Positions 24,115 through 39,156 of a stretch of 64,000 bases of DNA are shown here, in pieces (the first letter of the stretch is position 1; the number at the start of each line of letters is the position of its first letter). The stretch comes from Sinohyriopsis cumingii. Its lineage: Eukaryota; Mollusca; Bivalvia; Unionida; Unionidae. The notes beneath the pieces were generated by a model. It was not told the DNA's origin and searched no databases. It worked only from the letters and a program-made list of their open reading frames with translations. The position numbers and the translations under genes were made by a program. The stretch is from assembly GCA_028554795.2 (NCBI GenBank), contig JAPYKE020000277.1, positions 62,001 through 126,000 of the forward strand, in the 5' to 3' direction.

Positions 24115-27100
24115 TATATGGACTATCGATGTATTTTGCTGTGTCCTAACTGATTGACACTCCAAGAAAACTAAACCGTTACTGTTTTGGGATTGCAGAC
24201 AAAAAAGAATTTCAACCATGGGAGGCAAAGCCAAAAAACCAAGTATTTGTGCGAGATGAGCTGGATGTCCTAGCTGCGTAATCGGACCAACCAAAACCAC
24301 GTTCATGTGTCAGCATGTGTTGATTCACAACAACGTAATGGTCACAAGCGTAGTTGGTAATTTAGCGGGGTGTATCCATAACTTGGTAACAAACCGGTTC
24401 AAACACTCTTTAGTGCATCGGTAGGCTCCTAATGCGATGTCTCTGACACCGTGTCATCTTTTATAATTTCATGTCAGTCTCGAAGACATTACACGTCCAT
24501 GAGATCCTCTCTGCACAATACCTCGTGAACAAAATATGCCTTTTTCATGTTTTTGAGCCACCAACAATAATCCATTACATCTTAGGGCGCAGTCCCACAT
24601 ACTCATCGAATGGTTTACCCGGGACTTACCAATAACCTTTCATTTGGCGTTACTAAACAACGAATGTTCTTTCGTATAATCGATGGTTTAAAATGCATTT
24701 ACCAAATATGGTTCAGCCATGTAGGCGTACACATCATTGGTTGTAATATGCAAGTGCAGCGAGTCACTGTCTGTGCAAAGGATCTTTACCCGATCGCGGT
24801 AAAACGCATTGATCTTGTGATAATAACTGTGGTATATCAGCATCTTTGACCAGTCAATTGCTAACGATCCGACATATATCTGTGTTCGAAGGTCATATAT
24901 CATTCAGGATTCAATGGCCAGGTTGGCAACCAGTTTTCGAAGCTTATCTTCTTCAATATCAGGGACAAGATCGACTCGGATTCGTTCGCTGAAACAGCAT
25001 TTTTATGAGCGTGAACAAGTTTTTCTCAAAGTCATTTAAGCTGCTATGCGCAGATTGCTCGTGATGTTTATATACGGTGCGATCCAAGCGTCCTCGCGAA
25101 ATCTAATCACTTGATGTTGGAGATTTTGAACATGTAATACATAACAGTGTTTGGTCCTAAGACTTGCTATTAGTTTTGTCCATTGAGTACATTTACTTGC
25201 GGCTAAATCAACGACCACGCAATGATATAAGAACAAACAGTTACCAGGCACAGACAAAGATGCTGGTGCCAGTAGATAATCGTTATGTACATCATATAAA
25301 TGTTGCTGATATTCTATATCAACTTCAAAGACGTTTCCAAAGTGGCTGCTGATGTAATAGTGTACATGTTTTGTATATCAATGTATCTAGGATTAACCCA
25401 CCGAATCCCACCAACAGGCAACAGTTGGATCATTGCCCAACATTATAGATATTTGAAATAGATGATTTAACTGTTCGTGGCAGCGGGTTCATACCCGTTT
25501 ATGTTTGGGTTGTTTGTGAGATCATATCTCTGTCTCGCCATAGAAATCCCATCACAAAATGAGTGTTATTATACCAACCACAGCTGGCAATATTTATGTC
25601 GATAGCGTAACCGCTTTTAATGGGGCAAGAGTCACTAATCGTTTTAATCGATCTCGCAGCCATTGAGTTGGTTGTAAACGCACACAGTATACAACCCTGA
25701 ATAACTACGCTTGTCGTTTGAGACCTGCTTAATAACTACAGCTGACACTATCACTCCTTGAAGCGTTGTAGCGGTCATTCTGGCTATGTCAGCCTTATCA
25801 GGTTAAAAATGAAGTGCAGTCCGTTTACGTCCTGCACTCAACCATTGCTGATTTTCTGCATGTTCTTTGGGCCAGTCAAGACCTGTTATCAACGGCTTAT
25901 GTTCAATATGCAAACCTATAGTATGTAGGTTCAATTGCAATGACGGAACTGAGTGTCGGCTCAAGTATAGAAATGTAATAGTCTTTATCGGTGAACGCCG
26001 AAATTCTTCGTCGGGCATCATTGCTGAAATAGGCAATATTTTACGGGCATGTAGGAGGATGTTCCATACACCAAACGATATCTATCCGTGCGCGTCGGCG
26101 TTCTGAGGTCGACCTCATCCATAACTTTAATACAATCGTGGGACAAGGTGCAGACGAACCAATCATGTGAAGTATAAAATCCAAGATTGCAATTGAAAGC
26201 ACTCATTAAACGAAGATAATATTAAAAGGATACAAAAGCGAGACAATATGAAAAGTATTCTACAGTTTGAATGTGTACTGAATAGATGAAGCTGCCGTGG
26301 AAAGGTTAGCAAGTGCGGAAATGATCACTCATCGGTTTGCTCGAGCATAGTTCGCCGAACAAGCAATGTGACAAATTTACTTACCAGTACCAAGAAGGAC
26401 TTCCCCTAGCTGGCTTGATATTCAAACGCATGATGAGTTTTCATTAGGCCGATGTATTTATTATTTCTTCCACATTATCGTGTGCATGATCGGAAGAGTC
26501 GATCGTACATTATACAAGTATACGCCAACCATTGTTGACGTTGCAAGTAGATACAAAGAGAATGAGCCGTTGATGTCAGAAGATTCTGCATGTGTTGCAG
26601 ATACATTAGAACGCATTTATAAACATTCACCATTAACATGGTAACGATAATTACAGGGGGATCCTGCTAAAGGATTCGTAACTGTTGAGGCGGTGTTGTT
26701 CAAAGAGTTCATGTTCGAGTTCGTGGTGGACATGCTAATATACCTACTGACCAAGCTATTCTGAAACGATTTAATATCGCATTTACACAATTATTATTCG
26801 GATATCATTTTAGACAGGAATTGTTGATGAAATGTCTTGAGTGCGGGACAATATCGAACTAGAACTCGTGGGGGTTACACGCCTGGAGAAGTCTCAGGAA
26901 TGGCTAAGACATCATTCAATAATGAAATTACACGCATGATTTGAGGAAAATTAGCTAATACGATACGACAAGAGTCTGTTGCATTTACGCTGAAAATGAT
27001 CTCACAACCGCCACCATTTCAGACTCACAGAGACAAGTTTATTCGGTATCTGTATGCACCTGGAGAGGTAGATGGTGGACAATGATGTACTACTGACCCT
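24115..27100. mobile_element. Virus-like fossil segment, unit 5
   Basis: Polymerase B about 24414-25714 (-), integrase about 26503-27100 (+) with tail at 24115-24281. The usual sequence at the place where unit 4 is aberrant. Broken. Confidence 0.8.
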
Positions 27101-30100
27101 GTGTGTCTATTTGTTTGTTTGTTTTTAACGGCGCACCAGTACTGTTAGGCTATTTAGCGCCATACAAAAGGTCATATGAAATATAAAATGTTTTATATCG
27201 ACCAACGATATTAAAACTAAAAAAAAAACGATAAAATGGTAACGGTAATAAATAAGTCTTCCCGATCTAAATGGTATATGTTAATAAAGGCAGATCAAAA
27301 GTTATTGAAGATAATGGACGGAAAGTACATTACATAAAAATGCTCAAGTTGATGGCATAAAAGTTATACTTAGAGTAAATGTTCACTGCTTTCAAGAATT
27401 ATATAATACAAGTGAGGTTTATTGTATCAAAGAGTTCCTTCATGTCATGCACATTGTAATACTGATTGCGCGTAGGTTGCAGGTCAAAACACTCTATCAT
27501 AAAATGTTTAACAGTGAATGGTTCATTGCAAGAAACGCACTTTGGTGGGTCTTCACCTTTTAGTATGTGGGCGTGGGTTATATGCGTATAACCAATTCGA
27601 ATTCTTGCAATGACTACCTACTCCCTACGCATAGCTCTGTAGGAAGGAGTCCATTCTCCTAGGATTGGTTTGATGGCATGAAGTTTAGTATTCACTGCAT
27701 CATTCCATGATGCCTGCTACTTCTGACGTAAAGTCTCTTTGATACTAGGTTTAAACTCATTATATGGTATTTTAAAGTCAGATGGTTATTGGAAAAGGGC
27801 CATTTTACAGCGCGATCTGCATTTTCATTACCTTTAATACCAACATGGTTAGGTAACCAACAGTATACGATATTGTGCGAGGTACTCAGCTTACTATGCT
27901 CAGCGAAAAGATTGGTCAACAATGGATTCTCCAATTTTCTATTGTGCAGTGACTGAAGTACTGATAGGGAATCAGAGAAGATGCTGCTGTTTAAAATGCG
28001 TTTATTTTCGATATATTGCAGAGCAAGTTCTATTGTTCTGATTTCGGCTGAAACAAATTGATGTGCCATTTGGTAAGCGAACTTGTGTGTTTTCCACTAA
28101 AGAAGGCTGCAGCAGCCTTTTCCTCATCCTTTGATCCGTCGGTATAAATTCTTGTATAGTTTTTAAATTCGGAGAGTAGTTCATGATAAGAGTTGTGGAA
28201 GATGGAAGGGTTTGTCTCGGATTTCTTTCTATCGTGTAGCGTAAAAAGTACTTTTGGTTGTTTGAGTAGCCAGTGTTTCGGAGATGGACGTTTTCTGAAT
28301 TTGGTTTATTTTCGTATAAGGCTTTGTATTTGGGTTGAAAAACAGCCGAGAAGGCAGGGTTCAGAGGGTTTGATCTTAATTTGAGAACATACTGTGTGGA
28401 AAGCATTTCCCTACGATGTGATAAAGGTGGTTCGTTCGCTTCAGCGAGGAGGCTTTCACACGGAGATGTCTTAAATGCTCCTAAAGCGAGTCTTATTCCT
28501 TGATGATGAATTGGATCAAGCATTTTCTAGTATGACTTTCTAACTGAACCATAAACAAAGCAACAATAGCCCCGTTTGGAGCGAATAAACGTTCTATATA
28601 GATGATTTTTCTATCAGCACCCCAGTCAGTGTACACTACTACTTTAAATAGATCTAGAGATTTTAAGCATTTAGCTTTCAAGATCTTTAGGTGTGGAATA
28701 ATTGTATGCATGTGCTTTGATCGATAACATATTAGAAAATCATCAACATATAACGAGCAGTCCACACCAAGAGCTAAACACTTGGTGATGCTATTGATTT
28801 TGATGTTGAAAAGCGTCACAGATAAAATACTGCCTGGGACACACCCATCTCTTGCTCGTGCAGATCTGAGAGGGTACAGCCAACTCGTAGCTTGAATTCT
28901 CTGTCTGAGAGAAAGTTTGATATGAATGAGGGCAGACGGCCTTTTAGAGCCAGATCGTGCAGGTCATTTTAGTATCCCGTACTTCCATGTCGTATCATAG
29001 GCCTTTTCTAAATCAAAGAAAACCGCTAATAAATGTTTCTTCTCGATAAATGTTTGCAGTCTAACCAGATGATCATTGGTGCTCAGGCCATATCGAAAGC
29101 CACTTTGGAAAGGAGATTAAAATTGTTAGTTACCAGGTACCATACAAGCCGAGAATTAATCATTCGTACCATCGTTTGCACACACAATTTGTGAGTGCAA
29201 TAGGTCGGTAGTTGGCAGGGTCTGCGCTATCTTTACCTGGTTTGGGAACTGGTATTACTGTTGTTTCTTTTCCAACTCTTAGGTACATGTCCAGTAATTC
29301 AAAAATCATTGAAGATTTTCTAAAGAGATGTTAATCATGATACTGGAAGGTGTTTCAAAAATTGGTAATGCATTTCGTCAGGCCCCGTGGATGTATCACG
29401 GGCCTTGTCTAAAGCCTCCGTAAGCTCCAGTAGTGAAAACAGTTGGTTATAAGTTTCTGAGTTGTTGGATGTGAATTTCAAACGTGACTTTTCTTTTTGA
29501 GTTTTTAATCTTCATAAGCCTTCTGAATAATTAGATGATGAGGAATTTTTAGAGAAACTGTCAGCAAGAATATTTGCTATGTCTCGTTTTGAACTAAAAG
29601 TGTCATTGTTAAGTTGCAGATGTCGGAGAGAACTGTGTTTTCTCTTTCCGTTTATTTTATGAATATTATCCCAAACTTTCGTAATCGAGGAACGAGAGTT
29701 TAAAGAAGAATTATATTTCTTCCCTGATGCTCGTTCACTTTCTTTGATTGTGCGGCGAGCTTTGGCCCGGAGAATACGATATGTACTTAAGTTTTCGGGT
29801 GTCGAACGATTGTTAAAGCTTCTCGGCCTTGTCTACTGGCTTCATTACATTCCTTAGTGACCCAAGGTTTTAGGGTTCTTTTACAGTTCGGTGAGGACTT
29901 AGGAATGGATTCCTCTGCGATCTTGATTAATATAGATGTAACATGCTGAATAGGGTCATTAGTACCATCCCGACCACCCGTCTAGAAGAAGTAGAGGCCA
30001 AAGTAGTGGATTGCATCGGAAAGCCTCTTGCTCAACTCCCTGAATCCTTTCCTCCCCGTCTCTACTTAGTCGCCTATTAGGACACGTAGTGAGACACGTC

Positions 30101-30134
30101 GGGCCAATTCTACAACCCCGGACCCGCAGAGGAG
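27101..30134 (-). mobile_element. 5'-truncated LINE, unit 5 (class B)
   Basis: First of the class B LINEs: A in place of G at unit offset 2995, A-run of 10, I-to-S change in the RNase H piece (offset 3643) and T-to-A change in the RT piece (offset 4457). These linked variants are shared with units 6-8 and 10. Confidence 0.88.
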
Positions 30135-30142
30135 ACTGACCC

Positions 30143-33128
30143 TATATGGACTATCGATGTATTTTGCTGTGTCCTAACTGATTGACACTCCAAGAAAACT
30201 AAACCGTTACTGTTTTGGGATTGCAGACAAAAAAGAATTTCAACCATGGGAGGCAAAGCCAAAAAACCAAGTATTTGTGCGAGATGAGCTGGATGTCCTA
30301 GCTGCGTAATCGGACCAACCAAAACCACGTTCATGTGTCAGCATGTGTTGATTCACAACAACGTAATGGTCACAAGCGTAGTTGGTAATTTAGCGGGGTG
30401 TATCCATAACTTGGTAACAAACCGGTTCAAACACTCTTTAGTGCATCGGTAGGCTCCTAATGCGATGTCTCTGACACCGTGTCATCTTTTATAATTTCAT
30501 GTCAGTCTCGAAGACATTACACGTCCATGAGATCCTCTCTGCACAATACCTCGTGAACAAAATATGCCTTTTTCATGTTTTTGAGCCACCAACAATAATC
30601 CATTACATCTTAGGGCGCAGTCCCACATACTCATCGAATGGTTTACCCGGGACTTACCAATAACCTTTCATTTGGCGTTACTAAACAACGAATGTTCTTT
30701 CGTATAATCGATGGTTTAAAATGCATTTACCAAATATGGTTCAGCCATGTAGGCGTACACATCATTGGTTGTAATATGCAAGTGCAGCGAGTCACTGTCT
30801 GTGCAAAGGATCTTTACCCGATCGCGGTAAAACGCATTGATCTTGTGATAATAACTGTGGTATATCAGCATCTTTGACCAGTCAATTGCTAACGATCCGA
30901 CATATATCTGTGTTCGAAGGTCATATATCATTCAGGATTCAATGGCCAGGTTGGCAACCAGTTTTCGAAGCTTATCTTCTTCAATATCAGGGACAAGATC
31001 GACTCGGATTCGTTCGCTGAAACAGCATTTTTATGAGCGTGAACAAGTTTTTCTCAAAGTCATTTAAGCTGCTATGCGCAGATTGCTCGTGATGTTTATA
31101 TACGGTGCGATCCAAGCGTCCTCGCGAAATCTAATCACTTGATGTTGGAGATTTTGAACATGTAATACATAACAGTGTTTGGTCCTAAGACTTGCTATTA
31201 GTTTTGTCCATTGAGTACATTTACTTGCGGCTAAATCAACGACCACGCAATGATATAAGAACAAACAGTTACCAGGCACAGACAAAGATGCTGGTGCCAG
31301 TAGATAATCGTTATGTACATCATATAAATGTTGCTGATATTCTATATCAACTTCAAAGACGTTTCCAAAGTGGCTGCTGATGTAATAGTGTACATGTTTT
31401 GTATATCAATGTATCTAGGATTAACCCACCGAATCCCACCAACAGGCAACAGTTGGATCATTGCCCAACATTATAGATATTTGAAATAGATGATTTAACT
31501 GTTCGTGGCAGCGGGTTCATACCCGTTTATGTTTGGGTTGTTTGTGAGATCATATCTCTGTCTCGCCATAGAAATCCCATCACAAAATGAGTGTTATTAT
31601 ACCAACCACAGCTGGCAATATTTATGTCGATAGCGTAACCGCTTTTAATGGGGCAAGAGTCACTAATCGTTTTAATCGATCTCGCAGCCATTGAGTTGGT
31701 TGTAAACGCACACAGTATACAACCCTGAATAACTACGCTTGTCGTTTGAGACCTGCTTAATAACTACAGCTGACACTATCACTCCTTGAAGCGTTGTAGC
31801 GGTCATTCTGGCTATGTCAGCCTTATCAGGTTAAAAATGAAGTGCAGTCCGTTTACGTCCTGCACTCAACCATTGCTGATTTTCTGCATGTTCTTTGGGC
31901 CAGTCAAGACCTGTTATCAACGGCTTATGTTCAATATGCAAACCTATAGTATGTAGGTTCAATTGCAATGACGGAACTGAGTGTCGGCTCAAGTATAGAA
32001 ATGTAATAGTCTTTATCGGTGAACGCCGAAATTCTTCGTCGGGCATCATTGCTGAAATAGGCAATATTTTACGGGCATGTAGGAGGATGTTCCATACACC
32101 AAACGATATCTATCCGTGCGCGTCGGCGTTCTGAGGTCGACCTCATCCATAACTTTAATACAATCGTGGGACAAGGTGCAGACGAACCAATCATGTGAAG
32201 TATAAAATCCAAGATTGCAATTGAAAGCACTCATTAAACGAAGATAATATTAAAAGGATACAAAAGCGAGACAATATGAAAAGTATTCTACAGTTTGAAT
32301 GTGTACTGAATAGATGAAGCTGCCGTGGAAAGGTTAGCAAGTGCGGAAATGATCACTCATCGGTTTGCTCGAGCATAGTTCGCCGAACAAGCAATGTGAC
32401 AAATTTACTTACCAGTACCAAGAAGGACTTCCCCTAGCTGGCTTGATATTCAAACGCATGATGAGTTTTCATTAGGCCGATGTATTTATTATTTCTTCCA
32501 CATTATCGTGTGCATGATCGGAAGAGTCGATCGTACATTATACAAGTATACGCCAACCATTGTTGACGTTGCAAGTAGATACAAAGAGAATGAGCCGTTG
32601 ATGTCAGAAGATTCTGCATGTGTTGCAGATACATTAGAACGCATTTATAAACATTCACCATTAACATGGTAACGATAATTACAGGGGGATCCTGCTAAAG
32701 GATTCGTAACTGTTGAGGCGGTGTTGTTCAAAGAGTTCATGTTCGAGTTCGTGGTGGACATGCTAATATACCTACTGACCAAGCTATTCTGAAACGATTT
32801 AATATCGCATTTACACAATTATTATTCGGATATCATTTTAGACAGGAATTGTTGATGAAATGTCTTGAGTGCGGGACAATATCGAACTAGAACTCGTGGG
32901 GGTTACACGCCTGGAGAAGTCTCAGGAATGGCTAAGACATCATTCAATAATGAAATTACACGCATGATTTGAGGAAAATTAGCTAATACGATACGACAAG
33001 AGTCTGTTGCATTTACGCTGAAAATGATCTCACAACCGCCACCATTTCAGACTCACAGAGACAAGTTTATTCGGTATCTGTATGCACCTGGAGAGGTAGA
33101 TGGTGGACAATGATGTACTACTGACCCT
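30143..33128. mobile_element. Virus-like fossil segment, unit 6
   Basis: Polymerase B about 30442-31742 (-), integrase about 32531-33128 (+). Near-identical to unit 5. Broken. Confidence 0.8.
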
Positions 33129-36100
33129 GTGTGTCTATTTGTTTGTTTGTTTTTAACGGCGCACCAGTACTGTTAGGCTATTTAGCGCCATACAAAAGGT
33201 CATATGAAATATAAAATGTTTTATATCGACCAACGATATTAAAACTAAAAAAAAAACGATAAAATGGTAACGGTAATAAATAAGTCTTCCCGATCTAAAT
33301 GGTATATGTTAATAAAGGCAGATCAAAAGTTATTGAAGATAATGGACGGAAAGTACATTACATAAAAATGCTCAAGTTGATGGCATAAAAGTTATACTTA
33401 GAGTAAATGTTCACTGCTTTCAAGAATTATATAATACAAGTGAGGTTTATTGTATCAAAGAGTTCCTTCATGTCATGCACATTGTAATACTGATTGCGCG
33501 TAGGTTGCAGGTCAAAACACTCTATCATAAAATGTTTAACAGTGAATGGTTCATTGCAAGAAACGCACTTTGGTGGGTCTTCACCTTTTAGTATGTGGGC
33601 GTGGGTTATATGCGTATAACCAATTCGAATTCTTGCAATGACTACCTACTCCCTACGCATAGCTCTGTAGGAAGGAGTCCATTCTCCTAGGATTGGTTTG
33701 ATGGCATGAAGTTTAGTATTCACTGCATCATTCCATGATGCCTGCTACTTCTGACGTAAAGTCTCTTTGATACTAGGTTTAAACTCATTATATGGTATTT
33801 TAAAGTCAGATGGTTATTGGAAAAGGGCCATTTTACAGCGCGATCTGCATTTTCATTACCTTTAATACCAACATGGTTAGGTAACCAACAGTATACGATA
33901 TTGTGCGAGGTACTCAGCTTACTATGCTCAGCGAAAAGATTGGTCAACAATGGATTCTCCAATTTTCTATTGTGCAGTGACTGAAGTACTGATAGGGAAT
34001 CAGAGAAGATGCTGCTGTTTAAAATGCGTTTATTTTCGATATATTGCAGAGCAAGTTCTATTGTTCTGATTTCGGCTGAAACAAATTGATGTGCCATTTG
34101 GTAAGCGAACTTGTGTGTTTTCCACTAAAGAAGGCTGCAGCAGCCTTTTCCTCATCCTTTGATCCGTCGGTATAAATTCTTGTATAGTTTTTAAATTCGG
34201 AGAGTAGTTCATGATAAGAGTTGTGGAAGATGGAAGGGTTTGTCTCGGATTTCTTTCTATCGTGTAGCGTAAAAAGTACTTTTGGTTGTTTGAGTAGCCA
34301 GTGTTTCGGAGATGGACGTTTTCTGAATTTGGTTTATTTTCGTATAAGGCTTTGTATTTGGGTTGAAAAACAGCCGAGAAGGCAGGGTTCAGAGGGTTTG
34401 ATCTTAATTTGAGAACATACTGTGTGGAAAGCATTTCCCTACGATGTGATAAAGGTGGTTCGTTCGCTTCAGCGAGGAGGCTTTCACACGGAGATGTCTT
34501 AAATGCTCCTAAAGCGAGTCTTATTCCTTGATGATGAATTGGATCAAGCATTTTCTAGTATGACTTTCTAACTGAACCATAAACAAAGCAACAATAGCCC
34601 CGTTTGGAGCGAATAAACGTTCTATATAGATGATTTTTCTATCAGCACCCCAGTCAGTGTACACTACTACTTTAAATAGATCTAGAGATTTTAAGCATTT
34701 AGCTTTCAAGATCTTTAGGTGTGGAATAATTGTATGCATGTGCTTTGATCGATAACATATTAGAAAATCATCAACATATAACGAGCAGTCCACACCAAGA
34801 GCTAAACACTTGGTGATGCTATTGATTTTGATGTTGAAAAGCGTCACAGATAAAATACTGCCTGGGACACACCCATCTCTTGCTCGTGCAGATCTGAGAG
34901 GGTACAGCCAACTCGTAGCTTGAATTCTCTGTCTGAGAGAAAGTTTGATATGAATGAGGGCAGACGGCCTTTTAGAGCCAGATCGTGCAGGTCATTTTAG
35001 TATCCCGTACTTCCATGTCGTATCATAGGCCTTTTCTAAATCAAAGAAAACCGCTAATAAATGTTTCTTCTCGATAAATGTTTGCAGTCTAACCAGATGA
35101 TCATTGGTGCTCAGGCCATATCGAAAGCCACTTTGGAAAGGAGATTAAAATTGTTAGTTACCAGGTACCATACAAGCCGAGAATTAATCATTCGTACCAT
35201 CGTTTGCACACACAATTTGTGAGTGCAATAGGTCGGTAGTTGGCAGGGTCTGCGCTATCTTTACCTGGTTTGGGAACTGGTATTACTGTTGTTTCTTTTC
35301 CAACTCTTAGGTACATGTCCAGTAATTCAAAAATCATTGAAGATTTTCTAAAGAGATGTTAATCATGATACTGGAAGGTGTTTCAAAAATTGGTAATGCA
35401 TTTCGTCAGGCCCCGTGGATGTATCACGGGCCTTGTCTAAAGCCTCCGTAAGCTCCAGTAGTGAAAACAGTTGGTTATAAGTTTCTGAGTTGTTGGATGT
35501 GAATTTCAAACGTGACTTTTCTTTTTGAGTTTTTAATCTTCATAAGCCTTCTGAATAATTAGATGATGAGGAATTTTTAGAGAAACTGTCAGCAAGAATA
35601 TTTGCTATGTCTCGTTTTGAACTAAAAGTGTCATTGTTAAGTTGCAGATGTCGGAGAGAACTGTGTTTTCTCTTTCCGTTTATTTTATGAATATTATCCC
35701 AAACTTTCGTAATCGAGGAACGAGAGTTTAAAGAAGAATTATATTTCTTCCCTGATGCTCGTTCACTTTCTTTGATTGTGCGGCGAGCTTTGGCCCGGAG
35801 AATACGATATGTACTTAAGTTTTCGGGTGTCGAACGATTGTTAAAGCTTCTCGGCCTTGTCTACTGGCTTCATTACATTCCTTAGTGACCCAAGGTTTTA
35901 GGGTTCTTTTACAGTTCGGTGAGGACTTAGGAATGGATTCCTCTGCGATCTTGATTAATATAGATGTAACATGCTGAATAGGGTCATTAGTACCATCCCG
36001 ACCACCCGTCTAGAAGAAGTAGAGGCCAAAGTAGTGGATTGCATCGGAAAGCCTCTTGCTCAACTCCCTGAATCCTTTCCTCCCCGTCTCTACTTAGTCG

Positions 36101-36162
36101 CCTATTAGGACACGTAGTGAGACACGTCGGGCCAATTCTACAACCCCGGACCCGCAGAGGAG
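33129..36162 (-). mobile_element. 5'-truncated LINE, unit 6 (class B)
   Basis: Class B variants as in unit 5. YVDD piece 34847-34521, thumb piece 34551-34030, RNase H piece 34097-33720. Confidence 0.88.
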
Positions 36163-36170
36163 ACTGACCC

Positions 36171-39156
36171 TATATGGACTATCGATGTATTTTGCTGTGT
36201 CCTAACTGATTGACACTCCAAGAAAACTAAACCGTTACTGTTTTGGGATTGCAGACAAAAAAGAATTTCAACCATGGGAGGCAAAGCCAAAAAACCAAGT
36301 ATTTGTGCGAGATGAGCTGGATGTCCTAGCTGCGTAATCGGACCAACCAAAACCACGTTCATGTGTCAGCATGTGTTGATTCACAACAACGTAATGGTCA
36401 CAAGCGTAGTTGGTAATTTAGCGGGGTGTATCCATAACTTGGTAACAAACCGGTTCAAACACTCTTTAGTGCATCGGTAGGCTCCTAATGCGATGTCTCT
36501 GACACCGTGTCATCTTTTATAATTTCATGTCAGTCTCGAAGACATTATACGTCCATGAGATCCTCTCTGCACAATACCTCGTGAACAAAATATGCCTTTT
36601 TCATGTTTTTGAGCCACCAACAATAATCCATTACATCTTAGGGCGCAGTCCCACATACTCATCGAATGGTTTACCCGGGACTTACCAATAACCTTTCATT
36701 TGGCGTTACTAAACAACGAATGTTCTTTCGTATAATCGATGGTTTAAAATGCATTTACCAAATATGGTTCAGCCATGTAGGCGTACACATCATTGGTTGT
36801 AATATGCAAGTGCAGCGAGTCACTGTCTGTGCAAAGGATCTTTACCCGATCGCGGTAAAACGCATTGATCTTGTGATAATAACTGTGGTATATCAGCATC
36901 TTTGACCAGTCAATTGCTAACGATCCGACATATATCTGTGTTCGAAGGTCATATATCATTCAGGATTCAATAGCCAGGTTGGCAACCAGTTTTCGAAGCT
37001 TATCTTCTTCAATATCAGGGACAAGATCGACTCGGATTCGTTCGCTGAAACAACATTTTTATGAGCGTGAACAAGTTTTTCTCAAAGTCATTTAAGCTGC
37101 TATGCGCAGATTGCTCGTGATGTTTATATACGGTGCGATCCAAGCGTCCTCGCGATATCTAATCACTTGATGTTGGAGATTTTGAACATGTAATACATAA
37201 CAGTGTTTGGTCCTAAGACTTGCTATTAGTTTTGTCCATTGAGTACATTTACTTGCGGCTAAATCAACGACCACGCAATGATATAAGAACAAACAGTTAC
37301 CAGGCACAGACAAAGATGCTGGTGCCAGTAGATAATCGTTATGTACATCATATAAATGTTGCTGATATTCTATATCAACTTCAAAGACGTTTCCAAAGTG
37401 GCTGCTGATGTAATAGTGTACATGTTTTGTATATCAATGTATCTAGGATTAACCCACCGAATCCCACCAACAGGCAACAGTTGGATCATTGCCCAACATT
37501 ATAGATATTTGAAATAGATGATTTAACTGTTCGTGGCAGCGGGTTCATACCCGTTTATGTTTGGGTTGTTTGTGAGATCATATCTCTGTCTCGCCATAGA
37601 AATCCCATCACAAAATGAGTGTTATTATACCAACCACAGCTGGCAATATTTATGTCGATAGCGTAACCGCTTTTAATGGGGCAAGAGTCACTAATCGTTT
37701 TAATCGATCTCGCAGCCATTGAGTTGGTTGTAAACGCACACAGTATACAACCCTGAATAACTACGCTTGTCGTTTGAGACCTGCTTAATAACTACAGCTG
37801 ACACTATCACTCCTTGAAGCGTTGTAGCGGTCATTCTGGCTATGTCAGCCTTATCAGGTTAAAAATGAAGTGCAGTCCGTTTACGTCCTGCACTCAACCA
37901 TTGCTGATTTTCTGCATGTTCTTTGGGCCAGTCAAGACCTGTTATCAACGGCTTATGTTCAATATGCAAACCTATAGTATGTAGGTTCAATTGCAATGAC
38001 GGAACTGAGTGTCGGCTCAAGTATAGAAATGTAATAGTCTTTATCGGTGAACGCCGAAATTCTTCGTCGGGCATCATTGCTGAAATAGGCAATATTTTAC
38101 GGGCATGTAGGAGGATGTTCCATACACCAAACGATATCTATCCGTGCGCGTCGGCGTTCTGAGGTCGACCTCATCCATAACTTTAATACAATCGTGGGAC
38201 AAGGTGCAGACGAACCAATCATGTGAAGTATAAAATCCAAGATTGCAATTGAAAGCACTCATTAAACGAAGATAATATTAAAAGGATACAAAAGCGAGAC
38301 AATATGAAAAGTATTCTACAGTTTGAATGTGTACTGAATAGATGAAGCTGCCGTGGAAAGGTTAGCAAGTGCGGAAATGATCACTCATCGGTTTGCTCGA
38401 GCATAGTTCGCCGAACAAGCAATGTGACAAATTTACTTACCAGTACCAAGAAGGACTTCCCCTAGCTGGCTTGATATTCAAACGCATGATGAGTTTTCAT
38501 TAGGCCGATGTATTTATTATTTCTTCCACATTATCGTGTGCATGATCGGAAGAGTCGATCGTACATTATACAAGTATACGCCAACCATTGTTGACGTTGC
38601 AAGTAGATACAAAGAGAATGAGCCGTTGATGTCAGAAGATTCTGCATGTGTTGCAGATACATTAGAACGCATTTATAAACATTCACCATTAACATGGTAA
38701 CGATAATTACAGGGGGATCCTGCTAAAGGATTCGTAACTGTTGAGGCGGTGTTGTTCAAAGAGTTCATGTTCGAGTTCGTGGTGGACATGCTAATATACC
38801 TACTGACCAAGCTATTCTGAAACGATTTAATATCGCATTTACACAATTATTATTCGGATATCATTTTAGACAGGAATTGTTGATGAAATGTCTTGAGTGC
38901 GGGACAATATCGAACTAGAACTCGTGGGGGTTACACGCCTGGAGAAGTCTCAGGAATGGCTAAGACATCATTCAATAATGAAATTACACGCATGATTTGA
39001 GGAAAATTAGCTAATACGATACGACAAGAGTCTGTTGCATTTACGCTGAAAATGATCTCACAACCGCCGCCATTTCAGACTCACAGAGACAAGTTTATTC
39101 GGTATCTGTATGCACCTGGAGAGGTAGATGGTGGACAATGATGTACTACTGACCCT
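36171..39156. mobile_element. Virus-like fossil segment, unit 7
   Basis: Polymerase B about 36470-37770 (-), integrase about 38559-39156 (+). It carries several substitutions shared only with unit 8 (about offsets 802, 882, 986 and 2899), showing that units 7 and 8 are recent duplicates. Broken. Confidence 0.8.
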